Origin: Candidatus Competibacteraceae bacterium
GTDB lineage: Bacteria > Bacteroidota > Bacteroidia > CAIKAF01
NCBI GenBank assembly: GCA_014879445.1
Contig: JACSSC010000042.1
Coordinates: 41,218 to 105,217 of the forward strand
Reading direction: 5' to 3'
Length of the DNA: 64,000 nucleotides
Under the pieces are notes generated by a model. It had not been told where the DNA came from, ran no database searches, and was given only the letters and a program-made list of their open reading frames with translations. Below, one piece after another: positions 55,285 through 64,000 of the stretch (the first letter of the stretch is position 1; each line of letters starts with the position of its first letter). Both the position numbers and the translations under genes were made by a program.

Positions 55285-57765
55285 CTAGAAATGATACTGA
55301 TATTGAAGTAAGAACTGACGTGGCGCTTCAACCTTGCCGGGACGCATTACATACACACGGTTGGCAATGTTGTTGATAAGAAATGAAAGCCGTGAGGATT
55401 TAGAAACCTGACATGCCAAACGCAAATCCATTACATAGTCGCCTCTGTTGTTTTCATCGCGGAATTTTGTAACTCCTTCAATTAGATTTAGTGTATTTTC
55501 AATTATGGAAAATGCATTGTCAATGTTTTGCATAAAGCTGTTGTAGCGCAAGCTGAAGCCCAGTGAGAACATTTTGTAGTTAAATTCTACATCTAATTTT
55601 ACCGTATGCTGAAAGCGGTATTTCATAATATGATTGGTTGTGTCGGAGCTGGAGTTGATAAAATTGTTGGGAAGAGTATCGGCATTATATACATATTTTT
55701 GGTCGGGGCTAAGTGTTTGTGGCAGGGCATAATTGTAGCCGGCCAATATGTTCATGCCAAAATCTTTGGTAAAGTTACCACCACCCATGAGCGACACATC
55801 CACTCCGGCCACAAATGCCTGTCCCGTATTTAAAGAAACAAAGCCAATGCCTTGTCCGGGAATACTTGTGAAATTGAATTCGATGTAATCGCGGTAGTTT
55901 TGATAGAATCCGGCGGCATCAAAATAACCCATAAACTTACCAATCTTGAAACCTTGTTTGATACCCAGTTCAGCACTCCAACTGAATTCGGGTCTGAGAG
56001 AAGAGTTGGGATAAATGTTAACGCCCCCCACATTGGTAGTAATAAAACGTTCGGCAATGGTAGGGAAGCGATAACCTTGCCCCACCGAAGCGCGGATAAA
56101 AGTATATTCGGCGGCTTTGAAGCTAAGCCCGCCTCTAAATACGGGCTGAATTCCTTCGTCCACAATACTGGTATCGTATGGAGTAGATGAGCCACCGGTA
56201 TAAAAGCGGTAGGTATCGAATTTGCCTATTCTGAAGTATTCTAAACGGGCCCCCAGCGAAACGGTCAGGCGACCAAAAAATTTGTTTTCGACTTGAGCAT
56301 AAATGGCTTGGTTGAAGTTGGTTGTATAGATGTTTTGTTCAACAACAGAATCAACGCCAGCCGGGTTGGGTTTGTTGCCGGCAAACAAATCGGCGTGACC
56401 CAACGTAAAAGTGGTCATAGCACCGGCAGTTATCACAAAATTTTTGAGGAATTTGTTTTGTTGATTTTTTTCGCTGAGGAATCTTTTTTGGTATTGAAAT
56501 TCGCCAAACCATTGGTCGCTTTGATTGCCTTGGTTGTTGTCGTTATTATTATCAAGATAATAGTATCGGAAGCGCAGGTTATAAGAGCTTCCGTTTTTGC
56601 CCACATAAACCAGATAGGGGTCAATATTAAAGGTAGTTTGCAGGGTTTTGGTGATGGCACCGTTTTGAGTGCGGAAAATACCTTCACGGTTGTTTTGCCA
56701 AAGGAAAGCGCCGGTTGATACCCCATACAAGAAGTTACCATTGAGCCCAATAGAAAGGCCTTCAACTTTGGAAAAACGGTATCGGGTATTGAAGTTGATA
56801 CGACCACGATAATCGTTTTCGCCATTGAGCAATTTGGAGGGATAGTTTTGAATGCTGTCACCGGGTGCGTATGCGGCAGGGCCGATATATCCTTTTTGTG
56901 CAAAAAGGTTGCCGCCAACAACCAAATCGAAGTTTTTGATTTTTCTGGAGTGAAGGAAACTGAAGCCGGAGTTGAAGGGAGGGAATGAGTTAGCCCAGTT
57001 GGCCGAATCAGGGAGGTTGTATATGCCCATGAACGAAGTGATTTTAGTCATGGGTTTATCTTTGGGATAAGCAGTACGTACATTGATAACGCCGTTGAGG
57101 GCCGCCGAGCCATATAGTACTGAAGATGCCCCTTTGATAATTTCAATTTGCTCAATGTTTTCAATCGGAATAAATCCCCATGTAGGCCTGCCGGCATCAC
57201 CCGAAAGCAATGGAACATCATCTACCAGGATCATTACACGGCTACCTGCACCGAAGCTGTATCCGCTACCTGCACGAATTTGCGGTTCGCTATCCACGAT
57301 CGTAACGCCAGGCACCTGCTGCAACGATTGGTCGGCACTGGTTGCATTTTTGTTTTGAATAATATTGGGTTTTAGCACTTCGAGCGAAACCGTTACTTCA
57401 TCAAGTCGTTTTTCAAATTTTCCTTCCGACTTGACAAACATTTCAATTTCTACAGCTTTGAGTTCAAGATAGAAATCAAGTCGTTTTTTTTCGCCTGCTT
57501 TGAGGGTAACTTTTTCTTTTACTTTACCATAGTCAACGGAAGAGAATATGATATTATAAGTTCCGGGGTCTAATTCGAGTTCATAATTGCCTTCAAAATC
57601 CGTTGCCGTACCTATGGGTGTGCCTTCCACACTTACGTTGAGAAAAGGAACAGGTTCTTTGGTTTGAAGGTCAGTTACTTTTCCTTTAATCGTAGCTTTT
57701 TGGCTAAAAGCGCCGGTCGCAAACACAATACTGAAAGCCAGTAGAAGCGTAAATCTTACATTCAT
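55285..57765 (-). CDS. TonB-dependent outer-membrane receptor
   Basis: 826 residues with signal peptide (cut near GAFSQ). A carboxypeptidase-regulatory-like domain (about 24-105) begins KATIKGKVTDLQTKEPVP, followed by a plug domain (about 125-240; QQVPGVTIVDSEPQIRAGSG), then a 22-strand-type barrel ending QYQYHF with a C-terminal aromatic residue. Imports a large ligand such as siderophore, cobalamin or glycan using TonB energy; no SusD partner or transport cluster is adjacent, so the ligand is unknown. Confidence 0.93.
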   Translation of the reverse strand: MNVRFTLLLAFSIVFATGAFSQKATIKGKVTDLQTKEPVPFLNVSVEGTPIGTATDFEGNYELELDPGTYNIIFSSVDYGKVKEKVTLKAGEKKRLDFYLELKAVEIEMFVKSEGKFEKRLDEVTVSLEVLKPNIIQNKNATSADQSLQQVPGVTIVDSEPQIRAGSGYSFGAGSRVMILVDDVPLLSGDAGRPTWGFIPIENIEQIEIIKGASSVLYGSAALNGVINVRTAYPKDKPMTKITSFMGIYNLPDSANWANSFPPFNSGFSFLHSRKIKNFDLVVGGNLFAQKGYIGPAAYAPGDSIQNYPSKLLNGENDYRGRINFNTRYRFSKVEGLSIGLNGNFLYGVSTGAFLWQNNREGIFRTQNGAITKTLQTTFNIDPYLVYVGKNGSSYNLRFRYYYLDNNNDNNQGNQSDQWFGEFQYQKRFLSEKNQQNKFLKNFVITAGAMTTFTLGHADLFAGNKPNPAGVDSVVEQNIYTTNFNQAIYAQVENKFFGRLTVSLGARLEYFRIGKFDTYRFYTGGSSTPYDTSIVDEGIQPVFRGGLSFKAAEYTFIRASVGQGYRFPTIAERFITTNVGGVNIYPNSSLRPEFSWSAELGIKQGFKIGKFMGYFDAAGFYQNYRDYIEFNFTSIPGQGIGFVSLNTGQAFVAGVDVSLMGGGNFTKDFGMNILAGYNYALPQTLSPDQKYVYNADTLPNNFINSSSDTTNHIMKYRFQHTVKLDVEFNYKMFSLGFSLRYNSFMQNIDNAFSIIENTLNLIEGVTKFRDENNRGDYVMDLRLACQVSKSSRLSFLINNIANRVYVMRPGKVEAPRQFLLQYQYHF

Positions 57766-57807
57766 GAGCAGAAGGATTTTTGATTATTTAACATTTCCAA
57801 TTTTTAT

Positions 57808-57815
57808 CAAAGATA
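57808..57815 (-). promoter_or_regulatory. Candidate -7 box of the TonB receptor gene
   Basis: TATCTTTG on the minus strand fits TAnnTTTG, 42 bases before the ATG at 57765. A TTTG at 57838-57841 has 22-base spacing, three longer than usual. Confidence 0.4.
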
Positions 57816-57940
57816 ATCACTGGCATGAAAAATTGGTCAAACGTACATAATTTTAAAAAAAATCAAAAAAATTATATGTAGGTTTAACGCCCTGAAAGGA
57901 ATTTAAGATTTCTTTTTTATGAATAACCATTAACCTACGT

Positions 57941-59047
57941 ATGCGCCCTGAAGAATTGTTTCATAACCTAAGGATGTATTTTACGCCCGGCATCGGGCAC
58001 ATTACTATTAAGCGATTGATTAGGCATTGTGGTTCAGCGGAGGCCGTATATGCTGAAAAGAAGAAGGCCCTGTTGAAGATAGAAGGAATCAATAGGGCAG
58101 TGTTGGAAAAATTGTTTGTTCAGGCCGATAATCAGCTCATTGAAGAAGAAATTAAGCGTATGGAGAAGCTGGGAATTAAATATTGTACATTTCATGATAA
58201 TGAATATCCAGTAGCTCTTCAACATTGTACCGATAGCCCATTTATGCTATTCTTCCGAGGGCGTTTGCCTTCTCCTCATCACCGGATAATTAGCGTAGTA
58301 GGTACACGTTCGGCCACTGAATATGGAAAAGAATGCTGTAATCGCCTCATACAGGATTTTGCAGGTCATGATATAACAATTGTAAGTGGTTTTGCTTATG
58401 GGATTGATATTACAGCCCATTTGGCAGCTATTGAGCATCAAATAGAGACCATTGCCGTAGTGGCACACGGGTTTGGATTTATGTATCCATCCCTGCATCG
58501 AAAGTATGTGTCAGATTTGCTTAAAAATGGAGGCATCATTACTGAGTATCCGTCAATGGTTAAACCCGATAAAGAGAATTTTCCCATGCGTAATCGTATC
58601 ATTGCGGGGTTAGCCGAAGCGACTATTGTGGTTGAGGCCTCAGAGAAAGGTGGTGCATTGATTACGGCACGCATAGCTAATAGCTATCATCGCGATGTGT
58701 ATGCCTTCCCTGGACGAACATCCGATCCTTATTCAAAAGGATGCAACCGATTGATAAAAAATAATGAAGCCATATTGGTTGAATCGGCAGATGATATTCT
58801 GATTGCATTGGGGATGAAATTGAAGAAAAAAAAACCGGCGATTCAGTCGCGTTTGTTTATTGAATTGGATCAGGATGAGAAAATATTGGTTGAACTTTTG
58901 CAGCCGGTAGATAATATGGGTATTGATGATCTGAGCTTGCATGCAGGATTTCCTTCCAGTAAAACGGCCTCATTGCTTTTATCATTAGAAATGAAAGGCC
59001 TGATACATAGTATTCCAGGAAAAAAATTCAAGTTAATGGGGTCATAA
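57941..59047 (+). CDS. dprA: DNA processing protein DprA
   Basis: 368 residues. The SAM-like N-terminal region (about 5-70) precedes the Rossmann core with VVGTRSATEYG, SGFAYGIDITAHLAA, FPMRNRIIAGL and EKGGALITARIA. A C-terminal winged helix (about 305-365) is present. DprA loads RecA on incoming single-stranded DNA during natural transformation. Its presence alone does not prove competence; no com genes are in the window. Confidence 0.93.
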   Translation: MRPEELFHNLRMYFTPGIGHITIKRLIRHCGSAEAVYAEKKKALLKIEGINRAVLEKLFVQADNQLIEEEIKRMEKLGIKYCTFHDNEYPVALQHCTDSPFMLFFRGRLPSPHHRIISVVGTRSATEYGKECCNRLIQDFAGHDITIVSGFAYGIDITAHLAAIEHQIETIAVVAHGFGFMYPSLHRKYVSDLLKNGGIITEYPSMVKPDKENFPMRNRIIAGLAEATIVVEASEKGGALITARIANSYHRDVYAFPGRTSDPYSKGCNRLIKNNEAILVESADDILIALGMKLKKKKPAIQSRLFIELDQDEKILVELLQPVDNMGIDDLSLHAGFPSSKTASLLLSLEMKGLIHSIPGKKFKLMGS

Positions 59048-59113
59048 ATAAAAAAAAATTTGTTGTTTTTTCAAGATGTGCTACCTTGTATCTTGCAAAT
59101 TGAGTATTACACT

Positions 59114-62100
59114 ATGAAAAAACAAGTACAAAGTGCGATTGTATTCGCTATTTTATTCCTTACTTTTATTGGCGTTACTACAGCTCAAAGTGGGTTGAAT
59201 TATTGGACATACGTGGATGAGTCGTCTATTCCTGTCACCGGAACGCGTCTGATTAGGCCGTTATCCTATCAAACATTGATGCTTGATTTGGCATCGCTTA
59301 AAATAGGGTTGTCGGGCGTGCCGGTTTCGGATGGTTCTAACTTGTATGATTCAGATTTTTTGATTGAGATACCCATGCCCGGCGGAGGGTTTGAAACTTT
59401 TCGCCTCAGCGAAACGCCTATGATAGAGAAACCCTTGGAGATGCTATTTCCTGAAATAAAAACCTATTCCGGCGTTTCGATTTCGGATGGTGGCAAATAC
59501 CTGAAAATGGACGTTACACCGCAGGGCTTTCATGGGATGGTACTGACAGTTGGTCAGGGAACGGTGTTTATCGACCCTCTGTACTTTGGGAATACTAACG
59601 CTACAGGTTATATTCTTTATAACAAAAAAGATTTTTATCAGGATGTACAGAAAAATTTTACTTGTGATGTAGTATCACAGATTAAAGATTCGATTTCTGT
59701 TTTTGGAGGTCCCAAAGCATTTGGCACATGCCAATTGCGAACCTATCGTTTGGCTTTAGCTGCAACAGGTGAATATACAACATTTCATGGCGGAACCGTA
59801 TTGCTAGCACAAGCAGCACAGGTAACAACCATGAATCGAGTAAATGGTGTTTTTGAGCGGGATATTGCCATCCGTATGAACATTGTAGCAAATAATAATT
59901 TGATTGTTTATACAAATGCTGCCACAGACCCCTATACCAATGGTACGCCAGGTACAATGATTAATCAAAACCAGACAACGTGTGATAATATTATAGGTTC
60001 GGCCAATTATGATATCGGTCATGTATTTGGAACGAATAGTGGGGGCTTGGCCGGGTTGGGTGTAGTGTGTACAGGAGGGCAAAAGGCACGAGGCGTAACA
60101 GGCAGTGCTGCGCCAATAGGCGACCCATTTGATATTGATTATGTGGCACACGAGATGGGGCATCAATTTGGTGCCAATCATACCCAAAACAACAATTGTA
60201 ATCGCAATAATGCTACGGCGATGGAGCCGGGTAGTGCATCAACGATAATGGGTTATGCAGGTATTTGCGCCCCCAACGTGCAAAGTAATAGTGATGATTA
60301 TTTTCATGGGATCAGTTTGCAGGAGATACACAACGAAATTATGAGTGCAGGGCATACATGCGAAGCAATAACTACTTTGTCAAACAGTCCACCTGATATC
60401 ACCACTACCACCACATCATATTCGATACCGGCCAATACCCCATTTGCGCTTACGGTTACGGCTACTGACCCTAATACATCTAATATACTTACCTATTGTT
60501 GGGAACAAATGGACAATGGCGCAGCTACGATGCCGCCTGTATCTACATCAACCGTTGGCCCCAATTTTCGCTCATGGAATCCCGACACCATTCCAACCCG
60601 CTACTTCCCTCGTCTTGCTGATTTAGCCAACAATACAGTTTCAATATGGGAGGTGTTACCTTCGGTTAGCCGAACCATGAATTTTAGAGTGATAGTTAGA
60701 GACAATGCCCCCGGAGGCGGATGTAATGACCATCATGATGTATCATTGAGTGTTACATCAACAGCCGGCCCTTTTGTTGTTACTTATCCATCGGCAACCG
60801 GCATTACATGGAATGCTTTAAGTTCACAAACGATTACATGGAATGTAGCCAATACCAATGTATCGCCTGTGAATTGCTCAAATGTAGATATCTTTCTTAG
60901 CACAGATGGCGGCCTTACTTATCCCACGATTCTTGCTTCCAATACACCAAATGATGGTTCGCATTTGATTTTTGTTCCTAATACACCATCAACTACTTGT
61001 AGGGTGATGGTGCGTAGTGCCAATGGCGTTTTCTTTGATATCTCTGATAACAATTTTACGATAACCGGCCCGGCCAATGATTACCAGCTTTCTGTTATCA
61101 ATGATACCCTCTCTTTATGTCCACCTTCGGCTGGCGTATATTCAATACAAGTTGGGTCAACCGGCGGATACACGGATCCGGTTACCTTGTCGGTTACGGG
61201 TGTTCCTGCCGGAGCTATTGCTACGCTAGGTACAAATCCTGTTATACCTGCCGGAACCTCAACTTTAACGATTGATCCGGGTACTGCTATCCCAGGCACC
61301 TATACACTTACGTTGCAAGGAAATAGCACGACAGGTATAAAAACAGTAAGCTTAACACTTGTTATTTCATCTCCTGCGCCGGGTGCTGCAACTTTATTAA
61401 CGCCTGTGCAGGGTGCAACAGGTGTCATGTTAACCCCCACATTAAGTTGGTCGGCTATGGCCGGTGGAGGTATTACATTCTCCATTCAAATAGCTACAGA
61501 TCCAGGATTTACTAATATCGTAAGTTCAGCTTCAGGGCTTATCTCTTCAAGTTTTGTGCCCACATCACCCTTGGCTTCAAACACTACTTACTATTGGCGT
61601 GTTATGGCTCAAAATCCATGTGGCATAGGTCCTTATTCTTCAGTTTTTAATTTTACGACGGCAACGGTTCTGTGTACAACATTTGTTAGCACCAATGTGC
61701 CTGTATCTATCCCTTCATCAGGCACTCCAACTGTTTTTTCAAACCTGACGGTGCCAACAATAGGCACTATTATGGATGTGAATGTAGTGAATTTGGTAGG
61801 TACTCATACCTGGATCAACGACCTTACGATACGCGTTATTTCTCCTACCGCTACATCGGTGGTATTGTTTGATCAGATTTGTAACAATGAAGATAATTTT
61901 AATGTAAACTTTGATGATGAAGCCACACCTGCCGCATTGCCCTGCCCGCCTGTTGGCGGTGGTACTTACCAGCCGGCTCAACTTCTCAGTGCATTTGATG
62001 GTCAGGCATTGAATGGTGTTTGGTCTCTTTCTATTAAAGATAATTATGATCAAGATGGTGGCTCACTTACTTCTTGGGGGCTGCATGTTTGCTATGTGGT

Positions 62101-64000
62101 TCCACCACCACCTTGCTTGCTAACCGTATCAGCAACGCCAACTCATGCAAGTTGTAATTTGAATAATGGCCAAGCATTAGCATCTGTTACAAATGCCACT
62201 GGACCTGTTACCTATTCATGGTCGCATGGCCCGTCTTCTGCATTAGTTACCAATTTAGCAGCCGGCTCTTATCAAGTAATTGCTGTTGATAGTTCGGGAT
62301 GTATGGATACTGCTTTTGTTTCCATCTTGCAGGACCCAGATAATGTACTACCGATAGCTGTTTGTCAGGATGTTTCTATTTATTTGGACGTGAATGGGAA
62401 TGCAGTATTATCGCCTCTATGGGTAGATAATGGTTCTACTGATAACTGTGGCATAGCATCTTTATCTCTTAGTCAAACTTTATTTACTTGTGCAGATTTG
62501 TATGTGCCATTTGCTTCTGGATTGTTTATCTCAGAATACATTGAAGGAAGCTCAAATAATAAATGTATTGAAATAGCAAACTTTACCGGAAGTTCTGTGA
62601 ATCTGGGCGCCGGCGGATACCAGGTCAGGGTGTATACGAATGGATCAACCACCCCAACAATCATTAACCTTACAGGTACGGTTGCGCATGGAGATGTATT
62701 TGTATTATGCAACCCTTCTGCCACTTCCGGATTTTTAGTGCAAGCAGATCAATTCTCTGCCTCTCTTACATTTAATGGAGATGATGCCGTTTCTCTTGCC
62801 ACATCTGCTGGTGGTAACATTGATATTATTGGCATGATTGGTTGCGACCCAGGCACGCAGTGGGTAAGCGGCGCTCATAGTACCTTAAATAAAACATTGC
62901 GCCGCAATCCTAATATTTATACAGGTGTTTCTGTCAATCCTCCCGGACCTTGTAATACTTCAGCATTTACAACACTTGCTACCGAATGGTCGGTTTATGC
63001 CCAAGATAATAACGCGGATTTAGGAGTTCATGCGTTTTCAACAGCAAAACAAGTTTCGCTAACAGTTACCGATAGTAGTTCCAATACAGCAACCTGTTCG
63101 GCTAATGTGTTTGTTTACGATAATTTACCTCCTTCCATTTCTCCTCCTGCTGATATTAATACATCTCCCGATCCTGGATTTTGTACGGCAACGGGTGTTG
63201 TACTGGGAGCACCATTAACTAGCGATAATTGCTCGGGTTCGATCGTAGTTTCAAATAATGCCCCACCTGTTTTTCCAACAGGCGCAACCCAGGTAACCTG
63301 GACAGCTACAGATGCATCGGGCAACAGCACTTCAGCTATACAAACGGTTACTGTAACCGATTTATTGGCTCCTGTTCCTGATGTTGCCTCATTATCTAAT
63401 GCTGCTGGCGAATGTATGGTTGTGCTCACTCCCCCAACGGCTACTGATAACTGTGATGGATCAATTATTGCTACAACTACCGACCCTACTACATTTAATA
63501 CCATTGGCTCTTATAATGTCGTTTGGACCTATACCGATTCTAATGGAAACACGACAACCCAAACTCAAAATATCACAGTATATGACCTAACAGCACCCAT
63601 TCCAGATTTAGCTTCTTTGCCTGTACTTTCAGCTCCTTGTACTTATACAATCTCCTCTTTTCCAACGGCAACAGACAACTGCGACGGTGTCATTATTGGA
63701 TCTACAACAGACCCATTAACCTATAATAGCCCCGGTACATATATTGTGATTTGGACATATACCGATGGTCAAGGGAATACAGCTACACAATCTCAAACCA
63801 TCGATGTGCAGGTTACAGCTTTACCTGTTCCCGATCAGGCAGTATTACCTGTTCTTAATGGAAGTTGTGCGCTGAGTATCACAACTACACCAACTGCATC
63901 ACCAGGATGTAGTGGTGCCGGCTCTATTATCGGAACCACTACAGATCCGTTGAGTTATACATCCCAAGGCACATACACCGTAACATGGACGTATGATGAC
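59114..64000 (+). CDS. Giant secreted reprolysin-like metalloprotease (C-terminus beyond right edge)
   Basis: Open from ATG 59114 to the window end: 1629 residues so far, no stop. Signal peptide MKKQVQSAIVFAILFLTFIG (cut near TTAQ). A propeptide-like region (about 25-205) leads to an M12-type domain (about 210-425) with the zinc site HEMGHQFGANH at 346-356 and a Met-turn-like STIMGYAGIC. Then come beta domains, a Fn3-like module (about 752-848), a P/proprotein-convertase-type domain (about 854-995), a SprB-like repeat (about 1000-1072), an HYR-like repeat split by a lamin-tail domain (1130-1312), and tandem HYR repeats. A T9SS sorting domain is expected past the edge but is not seen. Confidence 0.9.
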   Translation, partial: MKKQVQSAIVFAILFLTFIGVTTAQSGLNYWTYVDESSIPVTGTRLIRPLSYQTLMLDLASLKIGLSGVPVSDGSNLYDSDFLIEIPMPGGGFETFRLSETPMIEKPLEMLFPEIKTYSGVSISDGGKYLKMDVTPQGFHGMVLTVGQGTVFIDPLYFGNTNATGYILYNKKDFYQDVQKNFTCDVVSQIKDSISVFGGPKAFGTCQLRTYRLALAATGEYTTFHGGTVLLAQAAQVTTMNRVNGVFERDIAIRMNIVANNNLIVYTNAATDPYTNGTPGTMINQNQTTCDNIIGSANYDIGHVFGTNSGGLAGLGVVCTGGQKARGVTGSAAPIGDPFDIDYVAHEMGHQFGANHTQNNNCNRNNATAMEPGSASTIMGYAGICAPNVQSNSDDYFHGISLQEIHNEIMSAGHTCEAITTLSNSPPDITTTTTSYSIPANTPFALTVTATDPNTSNILTYCWEQMDNGAATMPPVSTSTVGPNFRSWNPDTIPTRYFPRLADLANNTVSIWEVLPSVSRTMNFRVIVRDNAPGGGCNDHHDVSLSVTSTAGPFVVTYPSATGITWNALSSQTITWNVANTNVSPVNCSNVDIFLSTDGGLTYPTILASNTPNDGSHLIFVPNTPSTTCRVMVRSANGVFFDISDNNFTITGPANDYQLSVINDTLSLCPPSAGVYSIQVGSTGGYTDPVTLSVTGVPAGAIATLGTNPVIPAGTSTLTIDPGTAIPGTYTLTLQGNSTTGIKTVSLTLVISSPAPGAATLLTPVQGATGVMLTPTLSWSAMAGGGITFSIQIATDPGFTNIVSSASGLISSSFVPTSPLASNTTYYWRVMAQNPCGIGPYSSVFNFTTATVLCTTFVSTNVPVSIPSSGTPTVFSNLTVPTIGTIMDVNVVNLVGTHTWINDLTIRVISPTATSVVLFDQICNNEDNFNVNFDDEATPAALPCPPVGGGTYQPAQLLSAFDGQALNGVWSLSIKDNYDQDGGSLTSWGLHVCYVVPPPPCLLTVSATPTHASCNLNNGQALASVTNATGPVTYSWSHGPSSALVTNLAAGSYQVIAVDSSGCMDTAFVSILQDPDNVLPIAVCQDVSIYLDVNGNAVLSPLWVDNGSTDNCGIASLSLSQTLFTCADLYVPFASGLFISEYIEGSSNNKCIEIANFTGSSVNLGAGGYQVRVYTNGSTTPTIINLTGTVAHGDVFVLCNPSATSGFLVQADQFSASLTFNGDDAVSLATSAGGNIDIIGMIGCDPGTQWVSGAHSTLNKTLRRNPNIYTGVSVNPPGPCNTSAFTTLATEWSVYAQDNNADLGVHAFSTAKQVSLTVTDSSSNTATCSANVFVYDNLPPSISPPADINTSPDPGFCTATGVVLGAPLTSDNCSGSIVVSNNAPPVFPTGATQVTWTATDASGNSTSAIQTVTVTDLLAPVPDVASLSNAAGECMVVLTPPTATDNCDGSIIATTTDPTTFNTIGSYNVVWTYTDSNGNTTTQTQNITVYDLTAPIPDLASLPVLSAPCTYTISSFPTATDNCDGVIIGSTTDPLTYNSPGTYIVIWTYTDGQGNTATQSQTIDVQVTALPVPDQAVLPVLNGSCALSITTTPTASPGCSGAGSIIGTTTDPLSYTSQGTYTVTWTYDD
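63122..64000 (+). repeat. Tandem HYR-like repeats within the metalloprotease
   Basis: Units begin at 63122 (240 bases, divergent), 63362, 63587 and 63812; the second and third are exactly 225 bases (75 residues). Each has a PxPD start, a conserved Cys, PTATDNCDG or similar, TTDPLTYNSPGTY-like and VWTYTDxxGN segments, and TQxQ before the next unit. The fourth runs off the window edge. They are protein-level repeats that diverge at the DNA level. Confidence 0.85.

Noticed and set aside
56433..56921. 162-residue open frame within the TonB receptor gene
   Set aside because: Sits in another frame of the same strand inside the barrel domain; residue usage is low-complexity Thr/Lys and no domain is visible.
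57941..59047. Competence island around dprA
   Set aside because: No other competence or uptake genes are adjacent; neighbours are a TonB receptor and a secreted protease.
60444..63590. Short open frames on both strands inside the metalloprotease
   Set aside because: They are shadows of the single long plus-strand frame, which runs unbroken with clear domains.

Overview
The window comes from a Bacteroidota chromosome, about 40% G+C. The clues are three secreted proteins built for the type IX secretion system (T9SS), several PorT-like outer-membrane barrels, lineage families such as DUF4837 and DUF4290, repeated TAnnTTTG (-7) promoter boxes, few Shine-Dalgarno sites, and GTG/TTG starts. I see no insertion sequence, phage, CRISPR array or rRNA. 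The genus cannot be fixed from the sequence; a chitinophagal or saprospiral lineage would fit but is a guess.

Layout. 1-5.5 kb: the 5' part of a membrane patatin-like phospholipase, the bifunctional folate enzyme FtcD, and a secreted peptidylarginine/agmatine deiminase-like enzyme. 5.6-10 kb, minus strand: tatA, gatA, an MltD-like lytic transglycosylase and a DUF4837 lipoprotein. 10-14 kb, plus: a 47-residue lipoprotein, a beta-barrel protein, a GC-rich foldable intergenic element, DUF4290, murA and a TlpA-like thioredoxin. 14-24.7 kb: tsaE-ald, pyrD, lipA, a phospholipase/NrtR-like pair, a sensor kinase, ftsX, a DUF58 protein and a peroxiredoxin. 24.8-35.7 kb, minus: tRNA-Asn, a large beta-propeller sensor kinase, an OmpR-type two-component pair, sucB-sucA, a barrel protein and a VOC protein. 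35.7-44.4 kb: two tandem 41-43 residue lipoproteins, ung, a TPR protein, a second GC-rich element, two transporters, a pseudouridine synthase, an OmpH/Skp chaperone and dipeptidyl peptidase IV. 44.5-59 kb: a secreted subtilisin-like protease, tRNA-Leu, prs-rplY-pth, a GH3/beta-lactamase fusion lipoprotein, a small lipoprotein, glutamate dehydrogenase, a TonB-dependent receptor and dprA. 59.1-64 kb: a giant secreted metalloprotease running off the right edge.

Most genes are housekeeping, in short tight units: sucA-sucB, tsaE-ald and the NrtR-like/phospholipase pair overlap by 4 bases, and the transglycosylase/DUF4837 pair by 1. The cell-envelope theme is strong (lytic transglycosylase, MurA, GH3 fusion, FtsX, OmpH, lipoproteins, barrels), together with an exported protein-degrading set (S8 protease, M12-type metalloprotease, DPP IV) and a TonB receptor.

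Least explained parts: the two GC-rich intergenic elements, the micro-lipoproteins too short for ordinary gene calling, and a lamin-tail domain inserted inside an HYR-like repeat of the last protein. No obviously new defence or metabolic system was found.
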